Assembly (NCBI GenBank): GCA_023150555.1
Contig: JAKLKQ010000042.1
Coordinates: 1 to 57,851, forward strand
DNA length: 57,851 nucleotides
Direction of reading: 5' to 3'
Source: Planctomycetota bacterium
GTDB lineage: Bacteria; Planctomycetota; SZUA-567; H5-PLA8
Both the position numbers and the translations under genes were made by a program. Below, one piece after another: positions 43,029 through 52,549 of the stretch (positions within the stretch are counted from its first letter, which is position 1; the number at the start of each line of letters is the position of its first letter). Under the pieces are notes generated by a model. The model saw only the letters and a list, made by a program, of their open reading frames with translations. It was not told the origin of the DNA and ran no database searches.

Positions 43029-44627
43029 ATGCTCTGGCTTGCCTGGACCCTGTATCTCGCCGGCGTATTGGGTTTGCTCGTCTTTGCCGTCAACAATTAC
43101 GTCCTGATTTTCCTCTTTCGCCGCCGCCGGAAGGAGGCGTTGGTGTGCGATGCCGGGGAGTTCCAGGCGTTCTGGCGTCGCGAGGACGCCTGCGCATTCT
43201 TGCCTTCCGTCACCGTGCAGCTTCCGGTCTTCAACGAGCGGACCGTCGTCGAGCGGCTGGCTGAGTGCGCCGGACGGCTTGACTACCCGCGCGACAGGTT
43301 CGAGGTCCAGGTCCTGGACGACTCGACCGACGAGACGCGCGCGTTGGCGCGGCGCGTCGTTGAGGGTCTTGGGGCACGGGGTATCCGAGCTGTCCATCTT
43401 CATCGCGCCGACCGCGCAGGTTTCAAGGCCGGGGCGCTCGAAGCTGGGGCGGCGGAGGCTCAAGGCGATTTTCTTGCCGTTTTCGACGCCGATTTCCTTC
43501 CTCCGGCCGATTTTCTCCTGAAGACCGTTCCGTATTTCCTCGGGGACGAGCGCCTGGCCTGCGTGCAGGGGCGGTGGGGCCACCTGAACGAGGACGATTC
43601 GCTGCTGACGCGCGCGCAGGCGTTGGCCATCGACGGACACTTCGGCGTCGAACAGGCGGCGCGGAACTGGAACGGCTTGCCGATGAACTTCAACGGTTCC
43701 GCGGGGGTCTGGCGCAAGCGCGCCATCGCGGAAGCCGGCGGATGGCAGCACGACACGCTGACCGAAGACATGGATCTCAGCTACCGAGCACAACTCGCGG
43801 GCTGGCGAATGCGCTACTGCGCGAGCGCCGTCGCGCCCGCGGAGATTCCCGATACGCTTCGCGCGCTGCAGCGTCAGCAGTTCCGCTGGGCCAAGGGTTC
43901 GATCGAGACGGCGGGAAAACTGCTCGGCCGGATCTGGCGCGGGCCGTGGCGGTTCTTTGAGCGCCTGCAGGCCACGCTGCATGTGACCCACTACCTGATT
44001 CATCCGTTGATGGTGCTGAGCGTGCTGGCCGCGCCGTGGGTGATCCTGCTTTCGGAAGGCCCGCTGCCGCCGTTGCTTTATGCGATCTGCTGCGCGGGTT
44101 TCGTCGTGGGCAGCCTTGCGCCTTCGCTCCTCTACATGGAAGCGACGCGCGCATTGTGCCCGGAGTCCTTGAGGCGGCGGGCGGTGCTGCTTCCGTACCT
44201 GATCGTGCTGGGATTGGGCCTATGCATCAACAATACGCGCGGCGTGCTTGAGGCGCTGGCGCGTCGAAAGAGTGGCTTCGTGCGCACGCCCAAGCAGGGA
44301 GAGGGCGGGGCGCCGGCCCAAAAGTATCGCCTTGCCGCCAATTGGTCTTGGCCCTACGAGATCTTGCTGGGCTGCTATACGTTCTGGGCGTGCGGGCTTT
44401 ACGTCGAGCGCGGCTATTTGCTCGTCGGGCCGTATCTGATTCTCTACATGGCCGGTTTCTTTTACGCCGGTCTGCGTGGCCTGTTGGAGGGTTGTGGCGC
44501 ACGGCTGAACGAAGCTTGGCGGGAGCGCACGCGCGGAGCGGCGCGTGTTTTTCGAAGGGCTGCGCCGGCGAAGGCGGCCGGCGAGGAGCCACCGGCGGCG
44601 TCCGTGGGAGGCGCGGGACTCGCATGA
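43029..44627 (+). CDS. Processive family 2 glycosyltransferase (cellulose/mannan-synthase-like)
   Basis: 532 residues. An N-terminal membrane helix, then the GT-A domain: VTVQLPVFNERTVVERL, VLDDSTDET (first Asp), FDADFLPP (DxD), LTEDMDLSYRAQLAGW (TED base) and QRQQFRWAKG (QxxRW), all D,D,D,QxxRW residues of processive beta-glycosyltransferases. Four membrane helices follow. It would extend a beta-glycan at the inner membrane. The closest resemblance by eye is to CSLA/ceramide-glucosyltransferase-type enzymes; the sugar cannot be told. It overlaps the next gene by 4 nt. Confidence 0.87.
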   Translation: MLWLAWTLYLAGVLGLLVFAVNNYVLIFLFRRRRKEALVCDAGEFQAFWRREDACAFLPSVTVQLPVFNERTVVERLAECAGRLDYPRDRFEVQVLDDSTDETRALARRVVEGLGARGIRAVHLHRADRAGFKAGALEAGAAEAQGDFLAVFDADFLPPADFLLKTVPYFLGDERLACVQGRWGHLNEDDSLLTRAQALAIDGHFGVEQAARNWNGLPMNFNGSAGVWRKRAIAEAGGWQHDTLTEDMDLSYRAQLAGWRMRYCASAVAPAEIPDTLRALQRQQFRWAKGSIETAGKLLGRIWRGPWRFFERLQATLHVTHYLIHPLMVLSVLAAPWVILLSEGPLPPLLYAICCAGFVVGSLAPSLLYMEATRALCPESLRRRAVLLPYLIVLGLGLCINNTRGVLEALARRKSGFVRTPKQGEGGAPAQKYRLAANWSWPYEILLGCYTFWACGLYVERGYLLVGPYLILYMAGFFYAGLRGLLEGCGARLNEAWRERTRGAARVFRRAAPAKAAGEEPPAASVGGAGLA

Positions 44628-45964
44628 GCGCCATGCGTGCCTGGCCCGTTTGCCTCCTTATTATGGGAGCGTTCGCGGTTCTCGCGCTGAGCGGGCCGGT
44701 CGAGGTTTATCCGGTCTGGTTCCTGGCCGCATTCGGAACCGCGTCGGCCGCGTACCTGTGTGCGCTTTGGCTGCAAGGCCTAGGCGCGCCGGAGCGGCAA
44801 ACCCTCTCCTTGGGCCGGATTCTGGCCGTTGCGGTTTCTGTGCGCTTGATGGGCCTTAGCTTGCCCGGCAGCGACGACGTCTTCCGGTACCTTTGGGAAG
44901 GTTCGGTGAGCGCCGCGGGGTTCAATCCGTACCTTCATGCGCCCAGCGACGCGCTGCTTGGCGCGCTTCGCCCGGGCTGGCACGCGCAGATCAACCATCC
45001 GGATATTGCGGCGGCCTATGGCCCGGTCGCGGAAGCGGTATTCGCCGCGCACGCGTGGGCGGGAGGCGGCTTCTTCACGTGGCGGCTGCTTACGCTTTGC
45101 GCGGACCTGATGGCCGGCTGGCTGTTGGTGCGTAGCGCGGAACGGTTCGGGCGTTCGCCTCGTTATGTCGCTCTCGCGTACCTCTGGAATCCGCTGGCGG
45201 TATTCGCGTTTTCGTTCCGCGGGCATCTCGACGCGTTCTTGGTGCTGGGCATGGCGGTGATGCTGCACGCCCACGCCCACCGGAGGCACCGGACCCTGCT
45301 GGTTGCGGCCGCCTGCTGCGCGAACATCAAGGCGCCTTGGCTGGCAGCGGTGCCTTGGGCGCTCGCCCTGGCGCCGAAGCGCTACTGGTGGGTGCTGCCT
45401 GCGGCGCTGGCCGCGCCGTGGGCATTCTTCGGCGATGGTTTTATCGCGGCCGTCGAGACGATGCGGCGCTTCGCGGCGGAGTTCCATTACAACGACGGCG
45501 CGCATGCCTTGCTTGCTGGGTTGCTGGGCGGGAATGGCGCGCGGTTGTCCGGCCTGTTCCTCCTATTTCTCGCGGGTCTATGCGCGGCCCGCGGGCAACG
45601 GCGTGAGAACTCGAAGGCCGTGGAGGGTTTGGCGTTGCTGCTGGGCCTGTGCGTGCTGCTCTCGCCGACGGTACATCCGTGGTACGGAACATGGGTTGGG
45701 CCCGCGGTTGCGCTAATGGCCGCGGGACGTGCGCGGCTGCCGTGGCTTGCGCTGTCGCTTTGCGCCGGGCTTGGGTATGGCATTTACCTGGTAGTTCGGC
45801 CGGGAGAATCTTGGCAGGAACTTCCCCTGATCCTCAGGCTGTTGGTTCACGCGCCGCCCTGGCTGCTTCTGGCGGCGACGATCTTTCCGCGCGTGTGGAA
45901 GTATCGAAATGCTGTGCCCAACGTTTCGGGCACGGCTCCGGAGCTTAGTTCGACCGTTCGCTAG
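44624..45964 (+). CDS. Polytopic lipid-linked-sugar glycosyltransferase (GT-C, mannosyltransferase-like)
   Basis: 446 residues from ATG 44624. About eleven membrane helices. SLPGSDDVFRYLWEGSVSAAGFNPYLHAP has the acidic pair of the first GT-C loop, then INHPDIAAAYGPVAEAVFA, YLWNPLAVFAFSFRGHLDAF and LSPTVHPWYGTW, as in polyprenyl-phosphate-sugar dependent mannosyltransferases of the GT87/PIG-M-like type. It works at the outer face of the inner membrane, probably on the same glycan as the GT2 enzyme. Its end overlaps the convergent C45 gene by 20 nt. Confidence 0.78.
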   Translation: MSAMRAWPVCLLIMGAFAVLALSGPVEVYPVWFLAAFGTASAAYLCALWLQGLGAPERQTLSLGRILAVAVSVRLMGLSLPGSDDVFRYLWEGSVSAAGFNPYLHAPSDALLGALRPGWHAQINHPDIAAAYGPVAEAVFAAHAWAGGGFFTWRLLTLCADLMAGWLLVRSAERFGRSPRYVALAYLWNPLAVFAFSFRGHLDAFLVLGMAVMLHAHAHRRHRTLLVAAACCANIKAPWLAAVPWALALAPKRYWWVLPAALAAPWAFFGDGFIAAVETMRRFAAEFHYNDGAHALLAGLLGGNGARLSGLFLLFLAGLCAARGQRRENSKAVEGLALLLGLCVLLSPTVHPWYGTWVGPAVALMAAGRARLPWLALSLCAGLGYGIYLVVRPGESWQELPLILRLLVHAPPWLLLAATIFPRVWKYRNAVPNVSGTAPELSSTVR

Positions 45965-47015
45965 GTGCGAAGCGTTCGAAGGGACTGCGGCAGGGAAAGC
46001 GTGTGGCGAGGTGCAGCGTGCCGGACTCGCATTGGGGACGAGCGGCAGAGGCCATTACGTTGCGCTCGTTGCAGATCGAGTTCGGATAGCCTTCGTGCGA
46101 TCTCAGAAGAGATAAAAACGCGCCGAAGTCGCGTGCCTTCTCCGTCGAGCGGAACTTCCGCAGGGTCTCCAGCCGCACGGCGGAGTGATGGGCGATTCGC
46201 GTCTTGCAGCCGTGCTGCGAAACGCAGTCGAGCAGTTCGGGAATCCAATAGTGGTTAGTGCAGAACAGCATGTCCCCTTCGGGCTCGGCGAGGAAGGGGC
46301 GTCCGCCGCCGCCCTGGTAGGCGACCAGTCGTCCGCTCCTGTCGCCGAGCACAAAACCACACCGCGGTGCCAGACGTTTTAGCAACTCAATGCCTTGATT
46401 GACGTCAGGGCATTGCTCGAGAAGCAGGCGCCCAACCATTGACGGTTGCAGCAGCGTCCCGCGCGCGAGCGGAAGCTCGGGCTCGGACCCCTGCACACTG
46501 GCGTTGGCGAGAGCGAGGCCTGCGTCGTTGACCCCGTTGTGGCCCCATGCCGTTCCCGCCCAGGTGACCATGATGCTGGGGATGCCGCCTTTGGGAATGC
46601 GGCGCATCAGAACGTATGGTTCGCGCGGGTCGTCCAGCGTGCCGCCGACGATCACGCCGTCCTTTGGCGAGCGCATGCCGATGGCTGTGCATCCCGTGGG
46701 CGCGGGCGGCTCGTTCTCCGGGCTCGCAACGTCGCGACTCAGATACCAGATACGCAGGTGCATGCGTAGAATGCGCCCGTAATCCGAAGCGCTGCCTTCG
46801 GCAATTCCGCGCAATTCGTCGAAGACCCACGGACACTCTATTTCTTGTGCTTCGCGTTGCGCGCGCACTGCCGCATCCTGTTCGTCTTCAGATTGTTCGA
46901 AATCGTGGCGGGCCACCCAACGGTCGAGGCAGAGGTGGATGACGTGCTTGAAGATGCGGCCGTGCTGCAGGCCCATTTCGTAGGCGCCGCCCTCAACGGT
47001 TTCCAGGACCATCAT
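45945..47015 (-). CDS. C45 family peptidase / acyl-transferase-like Ntn hydrolase
   Basis: 356 residues (two adjacent ATGs at 47015 and 47012 are possible starts; GGAG lies 9 nt before). APTGCTAIGMRSPKDGVIVGGTLDD holds Gly-Cys109, matching the autocatalytic Gly-Cys site of isopenicillin N acyltransferase, where cleavage frees the N-terminal Cys nucleophile. TWAGTAWGHNGVNDAGLALANAS and FCTNHYW are further family segments. Such proteins cleave or transfer amides. No signal peptide is seen. It lies 43 nt downstream of the third giant propeller on the same strand and may be co-expressed. Confidence 0.82.
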   Translation of the reverse strand: MMVLETVEGGAYEMGLQHGRIFKHVIHLCLDRWVARHDFEQSEDEQDAAVRAQREAQEIECPWVFDELRGIAEGSASDYGRILRMHLRIWYLSRDVASPENEPPAPTGCTAIGMRSPKDGVIVGGTLDDPREPYVLMRRIPKGGIPSIMVTWAGTAWGHNGVNDAGLALANASVQGSEPELPLARGTLLQPSMVGRLLLEQCPDVNQGIELLKRLAPRCGFVLGDRSGRLVAYQGGGGRPFLAEPEGDMLFCTNHYWIPELLDCVSQHGCKTRIAHHSAVRLETLRKFRSTEKARDFGAFLSLLRSHEGYPNSICNERNVMASAARPQCESGTLHLATRFPCRSPFERFAPSERSN

Positions 47016-47058
47016 GCGTGCGGCTCCATGGCTCGTAGGGCGGATCCCAGCGCGAGGG

Positions 47059-50000
47059 TCAGGGTTTTGCGGCGTTCCCCAGGGGCACGGTCTCCTCGGC
47101 ATGGTAGCTCAAGCGGACACTCACGATTCGAGCGTTTCCGATATCGGAGACGAACAGGCGGCGGTCGGTGTCGGCGGCGACGTAGGCGGGATAGAAGAGC
47201 GCTACCTCGTCGCCACCGAGCGGATTTCGTTTCGTCCCGTCCTGCTTGCCGGTTGCGGGTAAGCCATCGTCAGAGTTGCCGTACTGGCCCACGCGAAGGA
47301 TCAGATTCCCGTTGCTGTCCACGATGGCCACGCTGTAGAGGTCGGGTTCCGGAGCGTAGGAACGCGAGAATCCGTCGAACGAGAATCGCGTGTGGTAGCA
47401 GCAACAGCTTCCGCCCGTTACGCCTACGCCGCCGTAAAGCCAGTCGGCGCTGTTTACCCACAGCGGGCCGCCGCCCGCCTGCGCGTTCCAGAAGGTGTCG
47501 TCGAGGTCCGGCGCTCGCTTGGGGTGTTGCTCCTTGGGCAGCGGGAGCGATATCCTCGGATCGGGTGAGAGCAGCTTGATGTCGCCCCAGTTTTTCCGCG
47601 CGCGGAACTTCATCAGTGTTCCGGTCGACGCGTTGGGATACAGCTTCTCCCCCAGCCGCCGCGTTCCCTGTGCCATCACATACAGGCTGTCGTCCTGGCC
47701 GATGGCCAGGCCGTTGCAGATGCCCAGGCCGGGGACGGCGTCCTCCGCGATAAGCTTGCCGTACTTGTCCCAGATGTGGATCTCCTGGTAGCGCGCGCGG
47801 CCGGGATACATCTTGGGCGCGTAGGCTTTCGGCTTGCCCGCCGGCTCCGGGCCCCGCTGGAAGTGGTCCTCTTGGGCCTTCGTGCCCGCCGGCTGGTTGA
47901 CGCAGGCTACGGCCAGGTGGCCCTTCGCCGAGACCCACAGGCCGCCTTCGTGGTAGAAGACCGGACGCTCGCCGGGAATCGCCAGCGCGGACATGACGGA
48001 AGCTGCCGGGTCATTGTCGAAGGTCACGCGGTCGCGTTCCTCGCCGTAGTCCCAGGCGACTTCGCGCCAGGTGCGCGCGTCGTAGCGGACCACTTCGTGG
48101 TCGGTGCGCAGGTAGATGTGCCCGTCGGGATCGAAGCAGATGTCTTCCGCGCGGAACGGCATCGGTACGTCCTGGACCTTGCCCGTCGCGGGGTCGAGTT
48201 CCAGCAGCGTGTGATGCGACTTGTTGAAGCTAAGGTGCTCCAGAACATACGCTTTGTGGTTTTTGGGATTCACGTACAGGCGCTGGATGCCGAAATCGGG
48301 AGGCTTGATGCGCGTCGTTTCCTTCTTCGCCGCCTGCCCGAAGCTCAGCTTGGGTTTCCACGCGTTGCCGCTAAGCGTAAGGAGCACGACACCCGAGGTG
48401 ACCGAATCGTCGCTGCCGGCATTTTTGAAGACGTTGCTGCCCAGGTGGCCGATCTGCGCGGTGTTGATTTGGAACTTACGGCCGGCCAGCCAGAGCGTGG
48501 GCTGCTTGGCGTGGAAGTCGATCTCCGCGTGAAGCACTTGCCCCATCCAGGATTGCTGGATGCCCATCGAGACCTCCTCGAGCGGTAGTTTCCACTGCGC
48601 GAGTTTCTTCGGATCATCGAAGGTTCCGAATCGGGTGATGGTGGGCGGGATCTTTCGCATAGCCTCATGGTCCAGGCCGTACTTGTCCGCCATGCCTTTC
48701 CCGATGCCGGCGCCGATGTTCCACGAGAAGACGTAGATTTCCTGCGTGCGCGGATCGATCTGCACCTTGGCGGGGTAGGGTGCGGCCAGGGTCTTCATGT
48801 ATTTTCCGGCGCTGTCGAACACCTGAACGCGCCGGTTCAGAAAATCGGCGACGTAGACCCGTCCCTGCGCGTCGCAGGCTACGCTGTTCGGGACGGCGAA
48901 GTGCGCGTTGTCGCTGCCGAAGGCTTCGGGCGCCATGTCGCCGGCGAAGAGCTCCGGCTGCGTGCCCTTCTCGAAGTCGATCTTGTAGACGCCCTGCCGC
49001 GAATACCCCGACCAGTTGAAGAGCAGGTAGCCGGTGAGGTACAGCATCTTGCCGTCGGGGCTGAAGGCTGCGCTGGAGGGCCCCACGGCCAGATCGCCCT
49101 GCTGGTACGGCAGCGTGCCCTTCCTGACGACGAAGCCGGTTTCCGGCCCCTTCAGCGGAAGGCCGCCGGTGGAACCGTCGGTCCTGAGGCGGTTGAGGTG
49201 GAGGAACGCCAGCGCGAGACGTTCGCCGTGCACCGCCATGCAGGTCGCCGAGAAGCCGCCGCCGAACGTGTTCGCCTGGCTGACCTGGCATCCGGTGCCG
49301 GAGGTCAGCAGTGTGGCCTGCTGGTTGCCGAGTTTGCGCGGCAACACTTGCCCGGTCTGCGGAGGTTTCTGCGTCTCCAGGCCGGCTACTTCGCCGAGCT
49401 TCGCGGCGGGGAAGGGGTAGACCGTTCGCACGTAGTTTCCGTCGTGATCGAAAAGCCGCACCGTATCGACGGTGTTTCCTTCGCCGACATACACGCCTTC
49501 GGGTGTTGCGCAGATGTTCGGCGCGTACGAACCGATGCGCTTGTGGGGCGACTCGAAGAGCGCCTTCTCGTAAGCGGCCTTCAGGCCCAGCGAGACGCGA
49601 ACGCGCACTGCATCAAGATCGTCGACGTACTCGCCCTTGTCGTTCTTGCCGTCCCAGACCAGCGTCTGCCTGCGGCTGTTCCACTGGAACGGTTCGGGCG
49701 CGTGCTCTCCGAGCACGCCGCAGGCCAGGTGCCGCAGGATGGTGCCTTCGGTGTCCTCGATGGCCACCGTCACGTCGCACAACGCCTTCGTCTCGAACGT
49801 GATGGTGACCCGGTCGCCGTCACGCTCGATCGCCGGCTTACGCGCGAACTCGTATACGCCTTCGCGCTTCACGCGGAACTCGTCGAGTTCCGGCAACGCC
49901 GACAGCGCCGCCGTTCCGCCGACGCCGGCGTGGACCGCCAGCCCGCGCGGGCGCAGGATCTGCGCCAGGATACGGCCGGCCTCCAGGTCCGATGCCGCGA

Positions 50001-50202
50001 AGGTGAGCCGCTCCTGGTTCTGCAGCAACGCGCCGGGCGCATCGATGCGCACGCCGGTCTGCGACGAGAGATCCTGAAGGACCTCGGCCAGCGGAACGTC
50101 GCGGTAGTCCACCGTGACGCGCTTGTTCAGTCCGGCTTCCTGCGCATGAGTCGCGGCAGCCGCGCAAAGGAACGCCAGGGCCAGGCGGGCAAGGGGCTTC
50201 AT
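47059..50202 (-). CDS. Giant secreted beta-propeller protein, paralogue 3 with N-terminal STN domain
   Basis: 1047 residues; ATG 50202, GGGAGG upstream. Signal peptide ending ATHAQ, then VTVDYRDVPLAEVLQDLSSQTGVRID and a second strand-helix pair to about residue 105, the pattern of an STN/secretin N-domain, which the other three paralogues lack. The family core follows: FRVKREGVYEFARKPAIERDG, DVTVAIEDTEGTILRHLACG, LVWDGKNDKGEYVD, propeller blades (VACDAQGRVYVADFLNRRVQVF) and CCCY (933-936), FSRSYAPE, LRVGQYGNSDDG, RRLFVSDIGNARIVSV. STN domains normally contact secretins or TonB receptors, which suggests attachment to an envelope complex. Divergent from the AraC gene. Confidence 0.8.
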   Translation of the reverse strand: MKPLARLALAFLCAAAATHAQEAGLNKRVTVDYRDVPLAEVLQDLSSQTGVRIDAPGALLQNQERLTFAASDLEAGRILAQILRPRGLAVHAGVGGTAALSALPELDEFRVKREGVYEFARKPAIERDGDRVTITFETKALCDVTVAIEDTEGTILRHLACGVLGEHAPEPFQWNSRRQTLVWDGKNDKGEYVDDLDAVRVRVSLGLKAAYEKALFESPHKRIGSYAPNICATPEGVYVGEGNTVDTVRLFDHDGNYVRTVYPFPAAKLGEVAGLETQKPPQTGQVLPRKLGNQQATLLTSGTGCQVSQANTFGGGFSATCMAVHGERLALAFLHLNRLRTDGSTGGLPLKGPETGFVVRKGTLPYQQGDLAVGPSSAAFSPDGKMLYLTGYLLFNWSGYSRQGVYKIDFEKGTQPELFAGDMAPEAFGSDNAHFAVPNSVACDAQGRVYVADFLNRRVQVFDSAGKYMKTLAAPYPAKVQIDPRTQEIYVFSWNIGAGIGKGMADKYGLDHEAMRKIPPTITRFGTFDDPKKLAQWKLPLEEVSMGIQQSWMGQVLHAEIDFHAKQPTLWLAGRKFQINTAQIGHLGSNVFKNAGSDDSVTSGVVLLTLSGNAWKPKLSFGQAAKKETTRIKPPDFGIQRLYVNPKNHKAYVLEHLSFNKSHHTLLELDPATGKVQDVPMPFRAEDICFDPDGHIYLRTDHEVVRYDARTWREVAWDYGEERDRVTFDNDPAASVMSALAIPGERPVFYHEGGLWVSAKGHLAVACVNQPAGTKAQEDHFQRGPEPAGKPKAYAPKMYPGRARYQEIHIWDKYGKLIAEDAVPGLGICNGLAIGQDDSLYVMAQGTRRLGEKLYPNASTGTLMKFRARKNWGDIKLLSPDPRISLPLPKEQHPKRAPDLDDTFWNAQAGGGPLWVNSADWLYGGVGVTGGSCCCYHTRFSFDGFSRSYAPEPDLYSVAIVDSNGNLILRVGQYGNSDDGLPATGKQDGTKRNPLGGDEVALFYPAYVAADTDRRLFVSDIGNARIVSVRLSYHAEETVPLGNAAKP

Positions 50203-50303
50203 CGGCGGAGACCTCCCATTCGCGTGCCTCGGTTGTACCGCACCCGTCCCGTCGGCCCTATGGACGAACTTATCGCGTCCCCCCACTCCCGTATACACCG
50301 CGG

Positions 50304-50331
50304 TTGCCTATATCAGTATGGACGGTACAAT
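50304..50331 (+). promoter_or_regulatory. Sigma-70-like promoter of the AraC gene
   Basis: TTGCCT at 50304-50309 and TACAAT at 50326-50331 with a 16-nt spacer. A start about 7 nt further falls next to ATG 50339, which would make that ATG leaderless and puts ATG 50318 inside the promoter. Confidence 0.45.
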
Positions 50332-51196
50332 CCCGCATATGGACAATTTGATCAAAGGCCAGACGGCGGCCTATCGCGAACTAAGCGCCCTGCAGCGCTG
50401 CTTTCCCGGGGGCCTGCCGGTACGGGCCACGGGGTACATGCCTGCCAAGGGCAACTTCGCGCATCGGTACTTCGACCGCCTCAGCTTCATGTTCGTCCTG
50501 CGCGGCAAGGGCGAATACCGCCGCCGCGGCCAAATTCTTCCCGTGGCCGGAGCCTGCGTCGTGGTCGGCTACCCGGGCGAGTACATCGAGTACGGCCCGA
50601 CCGGCAAGGGCGCCTGGGAACTCCTTTATATCAACTACGAAGCCGATTGCGCCGGTTCCTTCCGCGCGCGCAAGCTGCTGGCGAACGACCGGCCGGTCTG
50701 GCCTATTCACGGCCACGCGGCAGTGCGCCGGCGTGTCGCGGAGTTCCTCGAAGCCCTGCAGGACGTGGACACTTTCGGACACGTGGACCGGATCGACCGC
50801 CTGGCCGAACTGCTGATCCTGGAGAGCGCCGTGGGAAGCCCCGCCGAGATGGGCGATCCTCAGGACCGCGCGCTCGCGCAGGTCCGCGCCTATCTGGAGC
50901 AGCATTTTCGCGAGGACCTCGATATTGAAGATCTTGCGCTGGAGCACGGATTCTCGCCGTCGGGCTTCCGCAGGAGTTGGCGGGCGTCCATGCGCGTCGC
51001 GCCCGGCCAGTTCGTCACGCAACTGCGCATTCGCGAGGCCTGCCGGCTGCTGGTAGAGAGTACGAAGAGCGTTGGTGAGATCTCGGAGGCGGTCGGCTAC
51101 CGCGATCCGCTGTATTTTTCCCGCAAGTTCCGGCAGATCATCGGCGAGACCGCGACCGCGTACCGGCAGTCGGCGGCGGCGCCGGGGGCGCGCTGA
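50318..51196 (+). CDS. AraC-family transcriptional regulator
   Basis: 292 residues from ATG 50318, or 285 from ATG 50339, which the promoter position favours. The N-terminal part is a cupin-like sensor (FVLRGKGEYRRRGQILPVAGACVVVGYPGEYIEYGP). The C-terminal 100 residues hold the two AraC helix-turn-helices (DLDIEDLALEHGFSPSGFRRSWRASM and KSVGEISEAVGYRDPLYFSRKFRQIIG). The ligand is probably a sugar. It is divergent from the third giant propeller, its likely target, with 115 bp between their starts. Confidence 0.9.
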   Translation: MDGTIPHMDNLIKGQTAAYRELSALQRCFPGGLPVRATGYMPAKGNFAHRYFDRLSFMFVLRGKGEYRRRGQILPVAGACVVVGYPGEYIEYGPTGKGAWELLYINYEADCAGSFRARKLLANDRPVWPIHGHAAVRRRVAEFLEALQDVDTFGHVDRIDRLAELLILESAVGSPAEMGDPQDRALAQVRAYLEQHFREDLDIEDLALEHGFSPSGFRRSWRASMRVAPGQFVTQLRIREACRLLVESTKSVGEISEAVGYRDPLYFSRKFRQIIGETATAYRQSAAAPGAR

Positions 51197-51219
51197 AACG
51201 TCGGGCAGAGAGCCGGCGG

Positions 51220-52335
51220 TCAGGCGTTGCGCGACGAGGCGCCCGGGCTGAACGCGACCGGCAGCGTCGCGCGCACCGGCGGCATTGCGCGGCAGGCCAG
51301 GCGCGAGGCCAGCAGCTTCACCGCCGCCTGCCCCAGGCCTTCCAGGCTCGCGCGCACGCACGAGACGTTCGGAACTTCTGTGATGGGCAGCATCCCGTCG
51401 GCGCACGCGAGGCTCACGTCCTTCGGGCACTCGAGCCCCAGGCTCGCGAGCGCCTTCCGCGCGTGCGCGTACATCCGCGCCGTGCACAGCACGTATGCGG
51501 TGGGCCGCACTGAGCGGTGGAACTCCGGCAGCAGGCTCACCACCTTCGGCGACGAACGCCGCGTCTCGAGGATCCAGTCCACGTTCGGGTTGACGTTCGC
51601 CGCCAGCAGCGCTTCGACGTAACCGAACAGCCGGTCCTGCCAGGTCGGATCGCTGCTGTGCCGCGAGAAGCGTTCGCCGACGAACGCGACCTTGCGGTGT
51701 CCCAGCGCCAGCAGGTGCGCCGCCGCCTGGTACCCGGCCTCGCGGTGATCCAGCGTCACCGCGTCGAAGAGCGCGTCCGGCGCGTGGAAATCCACCGCCA
51801 CCACGGGCCCGAAAGTGCGCGCCCATTCGTTGAGCTGCTTCGCGTTGCTGGTCTCGATGCCGATCACGCCCTGAAGCTCGCCGGCCTTCGGCTGGCTGGG
51901 CGCGGCGGGCGTGTCATCCAGCGCGCGCGTGCCGTCGTCGGGGTTGAGGAAGAACTCGATCGTGGCCGGCGCGGCGAGCGCCGCCTTCACGCCGTTCAGC
52001 ACGCCGCCGGCGAAGCCGTCTTTCGGAAATCCCTTGGCGGGCAGGCTGCTGAGGATTCCGACGGCGTGGATCTTGCGCAGCGCTTCGCTGGCGGGCGCGC
52101 TGACCGACGGTGAGACGAACGTGCCGGCGTGGCGCTTGCGTTCGACCAGGCCTTCGCGCGCGAGTTCAGCGAGGGCCTGGCGCACGGCCCGCAGTGACGC
52201 GCCGGTTTCGCGGCGCAGGTCTTCCTCGACGATGCGCGCACCGACGGCGATCTCGCCGCGGTAGATCGCCGACCGCAGGCGTTCCTTCAACGCGGGAACC
52301 TGCGTGTGCACCGGTCGCGCCTTCTCGCTGCCCAT
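51220..52335 (-). CDS. GntR-type regulator with LacI-like sugar-binding domain
   Basis: 371 residues. HTQVPALKERLRSAIYRGEIAVGARIVEEDLRRETGASLRAVRQALAELAREGLVERKRHAGTFVS is a GntR winged helix; a LacI-like core follows (KIHAVGILSSLPAK, LQGVIGIETSNAKQ, GHRKVAFVGERFSRHSS, PKDVSLACADGML). Same hybrid build as the regulator at 7539. Divergent from the kelch-like and fourth giant propeller genes, which it probably controls. Confidence 0.87.
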   Translation of the reverse strand: MGSEKARPVHTQVPALKERLRSAIYRGEIAVGARIVEEDLRRETGASLRAVRQALAELAREGLVERKRHAGTFVSPSVSAPASEALRKIHAVGILSSLPAKGFPKDGFAGGVLNGVKAALAAPATIEFFLNPDDGTRALDDTPAAPSQPKAGELQGVIGIETSNAKQLNEWARTFGPVVAVDFHAPDALFDAVTLDHREAGYQAAAHLLALGHRKVAFVGERFSRHSSDPTWQDRLFGYVEALLAANVNPNVDWILETRRSSPKVVSLLPEFHRSVRPTAYVLCTARMYAHARKALASLGLECPKDVSLACADGMLPITEVPNVSCVRASLEGLGQAAVKLLASRLACRAMPPVRATLPVAFSPGASSRNA

Positions 52336-52549
52336 GCATGTATACTACTCATTAATGCGCGCGGCGGCGCGGGAAATATTTTCCATACGAGCGCGTAACT
52401 CTCATAAAGCCAAGGCCTTGCGGTGGGCGTGCAAAGCCCCGATTCCTCCTTAATAGACAAAACAAACCATACGAACAGAGTACCTCCTAATGGGCGCGTT
52501 CGGTTCGAGACCGGCGCCCGCATCGAAAACCGGAAGAGGAGAATCGATC
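52336..52549. promoter_or_regulatory. Divergent control region, GntR hybrid / kelch-propeller operon
   Basis: 214 bp, AT-rich in the middle (ATAGACAAAACAAACCATACGAACAG near 52455). ATGTATACTACTCATTAATG follows the regulator start. An AGAGGAGAAT ribosome site precedes ATG 52550. Operator not pinned down. Confidence 0.35.

Noticed and set aside
44650..44675. Second copy of the 60-78 palindrome (CCTCCTTATTATGGGAG)
   Set aside because: It lies inside the GT-C coding region and only one arm matches; probably chance.
48667..50928. Long open frame (753 codons) on the plus strand opposite the third giant propeller gene
   Set aside because: Composition is Arg/Val/Gly-rich without domain pattern; the minus-strand frame has a signal peptide, ribosome site and clear family match.
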